Shown here: piece by piece, positions 49,892-60,367 of the stretch
Layout: each line of letters begins with the position of its first letter
Position numbering within the stretch: position 1 is the first letter of the stretch
Program-made: the position numbers and the translations under genes
DNA from: Auricularia sp. M13
Lineage: Eukaryota > Basidiomycota > Agaricomycetes > Auriculariales > Auriculariaceae
Direction of reading: 5' to 3'
NCBI GenBank assembly: GCA_037042915.1
Contig: CM073193.1
Span: 1,488,001 to 1,552,000, forward strand
DNA: 64,000 nt
Notes under the pieces: model-generated
Told to the model about the DNA's origin: nothing
What the model saw: only the letters and a program-made list of their open reading frames with translations
Databases searched by the model: none

Positions 49892-51974
49892 GTTATGCTG
49901 TTGAACACAATTGCTCTTGTCGCGCTCGCTTTCGTCCAGACGGCCCTCGGAACACCGACACCCTCGGCCTCTGTGGTTCTGGCACGCGCCCGCGGTGCAG
50001 TTCAGTTCAACGACCGCCTCGTCTTCCCCTCCGGCAATGGCACGCACCAGTACGTACCGCTCAGATTCCTGCCAGTGCGCGGGCATCTCGGCATATGATT
50101 CTGAACATCTACATTTGCAGGCGTCGCGCAGCACATCAAGCGTGGATGACCAAGAATCCGCAGCTGAAAGCGCAGATTGACGCCGCGGTCGCAAAGACCG
50201 CGTCAAAGCCGCACTTCTTCTGGTCGGGGCGCACGCTCCCCGCGCTTACGGACAACGACTCGGTGCTGCCACGCGCCATCTCGACTGCCAAGGCCCGCGG
50301 GGGAACCACGCTGGAGCTGACGGTCGAGTCGGTGCCCATGCCGGATTTCGACGGCGCGGATCCCGACGTGGACGAGATCTGGCAGTATGCCTCTGACGAG
50401 TATGCCAACGCATCGCGCGGCGACGTGTACTTCATCAAGGGCGAGTCGCTGCGCAGTGGGAACGTCTGGGAGGTCTACGTGAGTGCTCGGTTCTCAGTGT
50501 TTGCCACCGCCAGTGCGCATGCTGACGTATACGCGTGCGCAGGAATATCCGCGTCTGAAGAAGAGCCACGCCGTCAAGCGCATTTTCCAGATCGTGGTGC
50601 ACAAGCTGTCGTCCGAGCTGCCTGTGCAGATATTCCCTGAGACCAAGGGGTGCGACGGCGTCATTTTCGTCGACAGGAGCGTCACTTGCCCGGCTGGCTC
50701 GAAGTTGTACTATGGCTCGCCGAAGAGGCCCGTCGTCACTGCCAAAACCACTGCCGCAAAGGATGCCGTGATCAAGGTGTCGCCGGGCGGTAACGCTGCG
50801 GTTGGTTTACCTCATACCATATGCTGTCGTCCAAATTGACTGACTTGCTGGGCAGGGCATCACACGCGAGTGCAGAGAGATTCTCGTGAGTTTGGCTGCC
50901 TACATGCTGGCGCAACATGACCTTACGACCTCGTCACAGACTGGTGATTGGGTGTCCGAGATCTTTAAGAAGAGCGGTGTATGCGATGCGGCCACCGCCA
51001 AGGCAAACGGCGGTAAGGTCATGACGAGCGTCAAGCAGCTCCTCGACTCGAGTAAGAACCGCAACTACATGCAAAAGCAACGGCTCCCCGACTTGGCTCT
51101 GAAAGTTCTCGGCACGCCGATTATGGCGCATCTCAAAGGCTCCCTCATCGACTCCGTATGTCGCTGCACCTTTCCCTATCCCCCATTACTCGTTATTCTC
51201 ATCCGCTCGATCGCTTTTCAGCTCGTCGCAATTGACTACTACGAGAAGACGCGCGCTGAGACGGCCAGCCTCGTGTCGCAGATTGACAGGATGGTGCAGA
51301 CGGCGACGGGCAAGTCGCCGGGGCTCACGGCCGCGTGGGCCGCGCGCACCGCCAAGCTGAAGCCCACAAAGGCCGTGCTGCTCGCCGAGCTGCAGAAACA
51401 GATTGCGCAGAAGGTCAAGCAGGCCAAGGAGACCGCCGATCGCAAGAATGCGTGCGGCGGTGGCGCGCCCAGGCCCGGTTCTCCCAGCACTCCGAAGCCT
51501 GCGCCGGCGCCGCCGTCGAAGCTCCCGCGGATGGCGCGCCGCGGCCTTTCGTCTCTCAGCCCGGCGCCGCTGAGCTCGCTGGAACGCCGCGTCGCGAAGG
51601 CGCCGCGCTCTGGTGCGAAGGCACCCGCAGCGCCATCTTGCCCTCTCCCGAACCAGAAGCCCAAGAAGGTCGTCCCGCGCGACAAGGTCAAGCCCAAGCC
51701 CGTCGCGAAGAAGCCGCGCGTCGCAAAGACCTCACCGAAGCCCAAGCCCCCGGCGCACAAGAAGACCGTCAAGCGTCCTGCGGTACGTCAGCCGCCAGTG
51801 AGCTGTATTTAGGTTTTGTACTGACGCCAATGTCTTTCATAGAGCCGTCCGCGCAGGCAGCCTGGCAAGGCCGCACCGAAGAAGCGGATCACGCCCAAGA
51901 AGCAGCCGCGCAAGGTGCCCCGGCCGACGAAGAAGCCCAAGGGCAAGGCGCGCCCCCGTCGCGGCCGTCGTTAG
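49892..51974 (+). CDS. secreted protein with a highly basic Lys/Pro/Arg tail, unknown family
   Basis: Six exons: 49892-50049, 50121-50478, 50543-50800, 50856-51155, 51222-51782, 51843-51974; 588 aa, in frame throughout. It starts with a signal peptide (MLLNTIALVALAFVQTALG). The N-terminal domain (about 60-230) has FFWSGRTLPAL, ARGGTTLELTVES, then DEIWQYASDEYANASRGDV, NVWEVYEYPRLKK and RIFQIVV; a second part follows to about residue 390. From there it is a low-complexity tail of about 200 residues rich in K, P, R and A, ending PRPTKKPKGKARPRRGRR. I do not recognise the family. The tail would bind polyanions (nucleic acid, cell-wall acids), or be cut off by Kex2-like proteases at its many dibasic sites. 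The promoter looks strong. Confidence 0.75.
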
Positions 51975-52052
51975 GTCTTTATATTTATCGAATTTACTTA
52001 TGTGTCATTTATCGGGGTATTTTTAATGTTACATTTGTTCAGGATCTCAACA

Positions 52053-53096
52053 TCACCAAATGATAGCAGCCTCTGCCTGCTCGAGCTCACGTGCCCGCGC
52101 CCAAAACCAGTCGTCCGAGTCCCATTCCTCCGAGTCCGCCTCGGCGAGCCGGTTTTTGATGTAGGCGGCAATGAACTTCTTCCTCTTGAGACTGTAGGTC
52201 GGGCCGGAAACATGCTCTGCGTCTGGGTCAACTTCGTCCGAATATCGTTGCTTGCGCAGATACTGGAAGACGAAGGTCTCATCTGGAAAGCGCTCGATGT
52301 ACGTCCCTGCGGGTGGTCATATCACTGTTCCATTCAACTAGGATGTGAAGGGGTTAACTTACCGAGTGCGGGGACGCAGAGGTGCAGCTGTCCGGGTGTC
52401 GCGATGATGCCTCGGATGCGCGCGTAGTTATCCGCGGGATCGAAGAGTTCGTGCAATTCAAGGCGAGGAACCTTGCCGTAGATCTGGGAATTCGTCTTGT
52501 GCAGCAGCCGAAGTCCGGGGAAGGCCAATGCATCCATAATGGCGAATGCGGAGGCGCAGTTTCCCAGTTTGCGGCATTTCTACGAAATAACATGAGACGA
52601 CATTCGCTGAGGAGAGACAGTTTTGAGGGCGTACATGCGCGATTGCGATCCAACGGTCTGTCACGGAAGCGCGACGCCATAGGTCGTCGGGCTCTAGGAT
52701 GGACCTGAGGACCCATGCTAACAGTCTACGTCTGCAATCGCTGAGCTTCAGTGACCAGCGCAGAGCATACTGTAGCTGACGTCTTACTTGCTCTCGCAGA
52801 TCTCCGCCAATGCTCCTTTGGGACCGGACGAGGCGACCGAGAGACATTCCTCACGGGTAACGCGAAGATACATCTCAGATTCAAGCATGGTCAGCTCGCC
52901 CGCGACCTGAATTGCGTCCAAAGTGTCAATGCGGGCGTTCGGCGAGATCTCCTTTTCGTAGTCCCAGAGAGGGCGAGTTGTAGGATCGCATTTCTATATA
53001 GATGCATGAGTCGTTACAGTATAGACAGGACGGAGGAGAAGTCACCATCATCATCCGCTGAATCTTTTCGATTGGGTCCATGTAACTTGAGTTCAT
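52053..53096 (-). CDS. compact RasGEF (Cdc25-like) protein
   Basis: About 280 aa from five or six exons read leftward. The first encodes MNSSYMDPIEKIQRMMM, next comes LDAIQVAGELTMLESEMYL and VTREECL, then CRRRLLAWVLRSILEPDD with VTDRWIAIA, then HKCRKLGNCASAFAIMDAL, HLCVPALGTYIERFPDETFV and a charged end closing at AAIIW. These are the classic steps of the RasGEF catalytic domain (QLT.lE.. start, fI.iA..CR.L.N.. helix, P.lG.yl..). It would load GTP onto a Ras-type GTPase. There is no REM, SH3 or other regulatory domain, so it is far shorter than Cdc25. It converges with the secreted-protein gene; the stops are 78 bp apart. A few intron borders are approximate. Confidence 0.72.
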
Positions 53097-53577
53097 GGTG
53101 TCGTTCTAGGTGAGAGGAAGAGACCTGTTAACCGTGCGTGATGTCTTTGCACGGCTTCATAAGTACGTGGGCCTTGCCCGAGTCCCCTTGGAAACGTTGT
53201 TCTGCACGAATGTTTGTCTTGCTGAAAAGTACAACGTTCGGAAATCCGGACCGGACACATCGTCCTCTCCTTCGGAACAATGATACTGTACCGTATTCTG
53301 GAGGCAAAAGCGTAAACCGCGCGACCGCGGTTGTCACGAGTTGACAAGTGAACGGCGGATCGAGATCAAGCTGGCAAATAGGGTTTATATCCGACGGCCG
53401 CTTCCTTCTTCCCGGCAAACCCGCTCGTTCCGCGTCAGGGGGCCGACAGCTGTAAGACAAGCTCAAGCATGAGGGCGAAACCGCGCCACTGTCTTAAGCG
53501 CACAATCGCGATTTTTGCTCCGGGCTCCTCTCTCCTCACAGTTGTTGCACAGTTGTCGCCGCGAGCTCAAGGCGTCC
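53097..53577. other. shared upstream region of RasGEF and DUF6533-like genes
   Basis: About 480 bp between two divergent start codons. No further gene. Confidence 0.4.
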
Positions 53578-55227
53578 ATGTCGTGTCAAGTCGAGCAGCT
53601 GCCGACCATTCTTCGCATAGGGTCCATGGCCATTGCCATCTACGAGTCCGTCGTCATCTATCCGTACCTGCAGTGCGCGTGCTAAATAGAGACACAGTTA
53701 TGTCTGGACTTTACCCTATGAGGCTCGCATGCTCTCGAGTCACTTCGCGTCGCGCAGATGCAAGCTGCCTAGCCGGCCGTTCATGCTCTTCTTTTTCAAT
53801 CGGTACGTTGACCAACTCCCATTGCCTCACCATGTGCTCATGAAGCCACATAGCTATGTTGCAATCGCTACGGTAATTATAAGCAACATCGGGTTCCTCA
53901 TGAGCGGCTTCTCGCACGCGGCTTGCCACCGCTTTTTCTGGGCAGCACCTACTCTGAAGGTGTTTGCTTGTCTGGCGGCGCAGCTCATTGTTGCTGTGAG
54001 GTAAGCGAGCTTCCTTCGATCTGAACAGGCGCTGAGTCTCGCGATCCTCAGAACGTACGGACTGTCACGAAAGTCTCCATGGGTGAAGTGGACGATGATC
54101 TGGGCACTATTTATTTGCTTTTCTGTATGTGACTCTTAATGCTGCGAGTTCGGCCGTTCATTTTTGGTCAGGTGCAAATGTTCGTTAACCTTTACAGGCG
54201 AGTCCCGTTGCAGAGTTCTTATGTGAGCTTTCCCTCGCCTACGTTATTGTCGTCTAATTTCTCTACAGCGCAAGTGAGTTACACCATCGTGTCCATGATT
54301 AGAACGTGGGCTGAGACCATGTAGCTGCACATCGGGCAACCTCTCTCACTTCAAGGTCGCCTGGCTGCATTACCTAGCTGCCATGGTTTTCGACCTTATA
54401 GCCTTGACCATATCCACTGGGTTCATCTTGAAGCACGCACTACCCACTCAGGTTGCTGGCTGCCGCCTTTCCGGATTTTCGCGCGCGATGTTCGAGCAAG
54501 GTATATTATACTACGTCTGCCTTACTCGTGAGTCGTTCTGCCGATCCTATTTTGCAGCATTCTGAGACCCCGCACGTAGTGATCAACGCGACCAATCTCG
54601 TCTTTTATCGCCAGAACAAGCCTGCCGTGCAGAGCTCAGCGTCCGTCTGCATTCGCACTCTGACAAGATATGTCAATCTGACCAACGCGCAGTGCAAGCC
54701 TCGGATATGTCATCAGCTGGGTCATGGCACAACGCATCCTGATCGACTGCACGCAATACTTCGCGACACGCTCCGGTGTCGTCATACCCGCCGCGACGAT
54801 TGCCGTCAACGGCCCGATGGACAGCATGTTCCTCGCCTCCGCGCACGACGTCGAGAATCCACGAGGCCACGACGATCACGGGGACGATACCACCAAAGTT
54901 TCCCGCGGCGGCCACGAGACGCGAGCTGGCGACACTCGCGTGCCCGGCGCCAGCCCGTGGCTGCACTTTGTCTCGCGCGCGAAGGACAGTCTCAAAGATA
55001 CCACGACTGGCATGTTCTCCATCTCGCAGACGCTGGGATCTGTGAGTGGAGATCGATCCCTTCCCGTGCCGAGCGAGGAGGAGATTCAGGGGTGGAAGCG
55101 TCCAGGGGCCATCCTCGGCGGCGACTGCAGCGGCGAACCGGTCTTCGACGTTGAGACGCATCGTCGAATGAGCCAGATATACGGGTATTCCGAGCCTTTC
55201 GATGACAAGGGAGAATGTCCATCCTGA
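53578..55227 (+). CDS. DUF6533-like seven-helix membrane protein
   Basis: Several short exons. The start at 53578 gives MSCQVEQLPTILRIGSMAIA, then an IYESVVIYPYL stretch like the YDYLLTL motif of DUF6533 proteins, FMLFFFNRY, then helices SYVAIATVIISNIGFLM, ACLAAQLIVAV, LRTYGLSRK (the family LRTYAL motif), WTMIWALFICF, YLAAMVFDLIALTISTGFIL, FEQGILYYVCLT and a last helix before MAQRILIDC. A hydrophilic tail of about 140 residues follows, ending at 55227. This receptor-like family is common in Agaricomycetes and its function is unknown. Some introns, including a very short first one, are uncertain. It probably sits in the plasma membrane with the tail in the cytosol. Confidence 0.65.
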
Positions 55228-55520
55228 ATTTGAAATCTACAGTACATCAACCATTCGTGGGTGTCGGAAGTTCAGAGGAAATGTGTTACATGGTACTGAC
55301 TGTGGTGTGAACGCCATCGCTTCGCATATTTTGAGACTGAAACTTGAGCGACGTGATCATCGATGACATTTTCCTCAACGATCATCTTTCATTGAGGTCG
55401 AGCATGGCTACATACATAAATGAGGACGCGAAAGAACACGCATATTATCGGATTGGACGGTTACACTCGCATGCGTTTGGCGCATTTTCCCGATGTTCCG
55501 AATACCTTTGTTCGATGACT

Positions 55521-56905
55521 TCAGGGAGCGTAGCTAGGAGGGAAACGAAACGTCATAGAAATCGTAGTCATCGTCGGGCGCGCCCGCTCGTTATGCGCCC
55601 AGCAGGCCTGGACGAGTGCCCACATGCGATCCGTAAAGTCTCCCCTCGTGATCTCCGAGCGGTCAGGGCGTCTCCCATTAAGCAGCGCAGCGGCCACTTG
55701 GATCGCTCCGGGGTACTGCTGCGCCATCGGCGGGGCGTCCGAGTCGCTGTATATGTGGAACGCGAGCATGCCGAGCGCGTACACGTCGGACGATTTGGCG
55801 AGCGGCGCGCCCATGTTGACCTCTGGTGCGCGGTGCATGACCTTCTCGCGGTAGAATGCGGGGCGCATCGACGTATTGCCCTCGCTGGGGATCAGGGCGC
55901 TCAGGCCGAAATCGGAGAGCATGGGGATGCCGGCGTGAGAAATGAGGACGTTTCTCTGAAGTGTACATGCCGATATCAGCGTGATATGTGCATGAGAGTT
56001 GTTCGTACCGTGTGTAGATTGCCATGGACGACGTTATTGTCATGGAGATAGGTGAGGCCGGCGACGATGTGGGAGATCTGGGTACGCGAGAGCATTAGAC
56101 ATCATGCAACCTTATTCCCGGAGATTACATACGAGGAGAGACCTATTCGCTGATGGATAAGAGATGAGAAACGTCTTGAGGTCCCCGTTTCCCGCCAAAG
56201 AAGAGACTATGCAGGCGCGGTCTTCAAATACACAGATTCCCAGGTAGGGGAGAACATTTTGGTGACGTGCTCGCACGAGTTGAGCTGAGGATTCCCGAAG
56301 ACGACGCTCCTGCGAAAGCGGAGACGGAATAAGCATCTCCAGCCGTGTGCGCAAAAAGTTACTACTAGGACGCACGCCATCGTCGTCTCCGTCGTCGAAA
56401 AATCGGATACGCCTGACGATTACGGTCCCGTATTGCTTGTTGAAATGCGTGAATAGGTCGCAGCACGGACTAATGGCGAACGGCTTGCTGCTCTCGTAGA
56501 TCATCCTCTCGGTGAGATCGAAGGGTACTGGAGCTGATTTGTGTGGTTCGGCAACCTCGGAATATAGAGAGCGCGCTGATAGCTGAATCCTTTGCAGCAG
56601 TGGTAGCTGCTGGAAATCTGATTCATGTTCGTCATCCAGATGAATGGCTCCGTAATTTCCCTTGGAGGATACATCATCGCGCGTGTCGGCCTTGAGACAG
56701 AGGAGACTGCACAGCGTGGATAGCTGCGGCAGGCATAGGTTCCCCGTATTGGGCTCCTCCGCGTCGTTGTAGTCCTTTTCCTGCATCTGGTAAAAGTTTG
56801 AGCTTCGAAAGTGCAAGCGGGACGTTATAGGATGTCTGGACTGACCATCGCCGGGATGGAATCCCGGGAAATCTTATTGTCCGCGAAGTACGGCGAAGGT
56901 GGCAT
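55521..56905 (-). CDS. K7: predicted pseudokinase, paralogue of K5
   Basis: Exons read leftward: 56905-56846, 56786-56376, 56309-56133, 56077-56009, 55955-55521; 383 aa from this start, all in frame. An N-terminal region of about 130 residues ends in PFAISPCCDLF, as in K5. In the kinase fold the beta-3 Lys is Arg (VIVRRIRF), the alphaC Glu is Ser (LRESSAQL) and HRD Asp is Asn (HGNLHTRNVLI). Unlike K5, DFG is kept (LSDFGLSAL). The C-lobe is intact: HRAPEVNMG, SSDVYALGMLAFHI, RPTMTTI. The 69-nt exon with the catalytic loop has the same length in K5. The true start may be further upstream, since open sequence continues to about 57,060 without an ATG. Confidence 0.82.
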
Positions 56906-58259
56906 TTTGGGCAGAGGCGGTGACGTATCTGAATTGCGGGAAAAGGACGCACACCACTTTGGCCTTAAGTACGCGTGCGGAAGCTGAAGTGCGTAGGTAT
57001 TCCTGGCAGCGCCAGCCGGTGTTACTTCAGCCGCCAGGCGGGAGATGCGGAATATGTCTGACACCACTGCTATGTATTAGCCTGCGAGCACACAGTACTT
57101 GGCAGCTCATAACGTACCTCTAGTGCGAGAAGTTACAGATCGCCATAGAGCAATACTAGCGCGGCGTGCGAATGGCAGTTTTCTACGAGCGCGGTTGCAC
57201 AGCGGTCAAATCAACTGAGCTGCTACCTCGAATGACACCCAATTGGAAGGGGCGTCATCACAGGAGGTTGGTTATCCCAGGCTCTAGCCTCAGCTTCACG
57301 TTGTCAAGGGGGGGGGCGTCGATATGGGATTATCGTCCAGTGCGCGACAATCCAAGGACTAATACGTGATTAGACATGTAGAGGAGAATGTGGGGAAGCA
57401 GGTGGCAACCATTTGGTATAAACTTGCTATCACGCTACAAGCCGCAGAGATACACAGTGCGATGCCGCGCGCCCTTGACTTGTATCGTTGCCTGTGGAGC
57501 GTCTGAACTTGCAGAAGTCACGCAATTAGGTCAGGGTAGTGATATGCAACATAACATCCGGGCGCTTGTGTGATAGGATGCCAATGGACGAAAGATCGTG
57601 GATCGAAGTCGAGGAAGAGGGCATTGAAACTCAGCCGTTGGCGGCTTTTGATGTCTCCTTCTGAGTATCATCGTTCCCACCTTCTTGCAACAATATCGCA
57701 AAGGTGATGCACGAACGGTGCATAAGATTAGAGCTGAGCTGAGAGCTCGATCTATGTCCGAGAGAGTATCCGTTTGCACTAAACAACCATGCATGTGTCT
57801 ACCGGAAGTGCAGCCTGCGTTCTGGGCGGTCAAACCGGTGCGCTGGCAACTCATTTCAGGGCATGGCGAGCGCTTGAACCATTTGCGGGACAGCCGGGGA
57901 ACTGTCTAACGGTGCACGTGCAATGTGCACATAACTGACAGCGGTGAACGTGGACACCGCTCATGTTCTACTTCAAGTTCATCAAGCAGACCGAAACGGC
58001 CCGGATTCCGCAATGAGCGGAAACTGTAGCGCTTCAGACCATGGCGCACGCACTTTTCCAGGATCACGTGCTTTCAAGTGAAAATGATCACGTTGCGTAG
58101 AAGTAAATTTTGGTCAGTTTGTCCGGAATGCACAATTATTGTATGCAAGGCTAGATGGTTAAAAGCTACAGTCCAGTCATCATCAGGACCCTCATTCGGG
58201 AGCTGAAAGGTTCAGAACTTCCGCAAACTGCCGACGTCATCGTCTCCTTCAACCGCGAC
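56906..58259. other. intergenic between divergent K7 and the Ohr-like gene
   Basis: No gene recognised. It may include an unassigned 5' exon of K7 near 57,000. Confidence 0.4.
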
Positions 58260-58998
58260 ATGTTGCTCAACGTTGCCCGCCGTACCGCGCTCGCCGCCGC
58301 GCGCAACGCGCCCAGAAGAGGAATCATGACTCTTGAGAAGCCCATTGTATGCGCATGCTGCCAAGCTATGGGCGTTTGCTGACTATTCACACTCACCCAG
58401 TATACGACTGTCGCAACCGCGCAGGGCGGCGGCCGCCAGGGCACTTCCAAGCTCGACGATGGCTCGCTGTCGCTTACGCTGGCGCTTCCTAAGGTTGATT
58501 AATTGCGAATGCACCTGTCTGCGCTTACGGCGCGCTCAGGAATTGAAAGGCGACGGCAAGGGCCACAACCCCGAGCAGCTGCTCGCGCTCGGCTACGGCG
58601 CTTGTTTCCTTGGCGCTCTGCGCGCTGTTGCAGGGCAGAAGAGTGTTAAGCTGCCCGAAGGCGTCGAGGTGTGTGTCTGACTTTATGGCTTTCTAAGTGT
58701 CCCCATTCCCTCATTTTTGCAATCACTGCCTTTATTTTTTACTGACACCTGACAGGTCAAGACTTCGGTCACAATTGGACAGCCAGTCGGTATGCCTGGC
58801 TTTGGTCTCAAGGTCGACATACGCGTCACTGGTCTCGACGGCGTCGACGATAAGGCAGGGCTTGTACAGGCGGCGCATGAGGTACGCTTGCGTACAAGCT
58901 ATTTGGAGGAAAAGATGCCGATGTGTTGTCTTCTGCAGTTCTGCCCGTACTCGCGTGCATTCACGCAAGGAATCGAGACGAGCGCGAAGGCTGCGTGA
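58260..58998 (+). CDS. Ohr/OsmC-family thiol peroxidase, mitochondrial
   Basis: Exons 58260-58346, 58401-58493, 58540-58668, 58756-58881, 58939-58998; 164 aa, every intron phase 0. The first exon is an Arg-rich leader (MLLNVARRTALAAARNAPRR) typical of mitochondrial import and was used to choose this start; an in-frame ATG at 58155 is less likely. The Ohr core follows: YTTVATAQGGGRQG, NPEQLLALGYGACFLGAL with the peroxidatic Cys, MPGFGLKVDIRVTGLDGVD, and the resolving Cys in FCPYSRA. Ohr proteins reduce organic hydroperoxides, using lipoylated partners in bacteria. The C-terminal strand after CPYS is replaced by a short polar tail, so the protein ends early compared with bacterial Ohr. Confidence 0.88.
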
Positions 58999-59301
58999 AT
59001 ATCTGCAAAGCAAAGAAGAAAATCCATACTATATGTATATGATGTCATTGCGTTCTCTTCTGAAGAACGACAGATCTCTCTCTTCGGCGTGGGATCCTCT
59101 CAGTCCGCGTCCAGCGTGAACGCTTGCTTCCCCGGCTAAAACGAAACTCAAGTTGAAACCATACCAGATCCGTATTTCACGCGCTACTGGACATTTACAC
59201 TCGAGTCGGACGCCTGGACTTGGATTGTGGGAAGACGAGATTGGTGGTACATTATCCAGGACGTACATGCACATCTGGTCGACGGACGTTCCGGAAGAAC
59301 C

Positions 59302-60367
59302 TCACTTTGGAGCGCATCCAGGCAGGCGAGCTTGCACTGAACCCATGGCGGGACGAGCTCGGGCGTCTTGTGCCCAACACTCCTCGATCAGTTGCCACAT
59401 CGCGGTCGAGAGATCTTTTGCATTCGCGGGACGGGTCGGGCGTTCTCCCTTCAACATCGCCATTCCCGCCATGAGATTGCTTTGATACGGAGGCCCGCGG
59501 TTGTAAGCGGCGAACACGAGGCCGGCGAACGCAAAGACATCCGTCTCCTTGCTTCGTCGTGCAACCGTGAACGCGGAGGTCTGCAGCAGCTCCGGTGCCA
59601 GGAAGACGCCGCTGCGGTCTCCTACCCCGTTGTACGAGTTGCTGGCTTGATGGTTCTCCGGTACGATCTTGCTAAGGCCGAAGTCGCATAAAATTGCTTT
59701 GTTGAAGCGGTCAATCATCACGTTTTTCTAGAAACATGGTCAATGACATCGCTCCGAAGGCGACGAGAGTCGTACTTCGTGAAGATCTCCATGAACAATG
59801 AAGGTACCCTTGATACCCTCGTGGAGATAGACCAAGGCCGAAACAAGCTGAACAATCTGCGAGCCTGTGAGGAGTGTACTTTTTGCCTGATCTTCGCGGT
59901 CACGCACGATCTGATGAATGTTTGCACTTGGCGTCTTTTTCACGTAGTTGAGGAGCGAGGAATGCTCGATCCAAGGCGTAACAAAGCAGTGGGCATCGTC
60001 GTAATTGCACAAGCCCATGAACGGCAGGATATTGGTGTGGTTCAAACGCATGAGAATGGCCGTCTCCTTCCAGAACATGTCTGTCTGCGTGGGAGATAAT
60101 CAATAGAGGAAATGCGAGAACAGCGTTAGCACCTACCCGCTCTTTAGTCTTCTGGGCAGTATCGTCGCTGGCATAGCGCATCCGTTTGACCGCAACCTTT
60201 TTGCCGTTCAATGCTCCGGAATAGACGTCGCTGAATGAACCGTCTGTAAGCCGATCTCTGTTCGGGCCAATGACGACGTCCAAAAGCCTGGCAGTAACTG
60301 CTGAATCTTCTGAGAATGGGGTGCGCTCGTTATCGGCGTGGCGGAACAGCGACTTCTCAAAGCTCAT
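59302..60367 (-). CDS. K8: TKL-like protein kinase, active-type
   Basis: Exons read leftward: 60367-60137, 60084-59908, 59856-59776, 59727-59302; 304 aa, all in frame. A leader of about 40 residues (MSFEKSLFRHADNER) precedes the kinase domain: TDGSFSDVYSG, beta-3 Lys in VAVKRMRY, alphaC Glu in FWKETAIL, HGDLHEKNVMI, LCDFGLSKI, LAPELL, KETDVFAFAGLVFAAY and RPAMGSV. All catalytic residues are present. It is closest to K3 and K1. It converges with the Ohr-like gene; the stops are about 300 bp apart. No targeting signal is seen. Confidence 0.85.
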
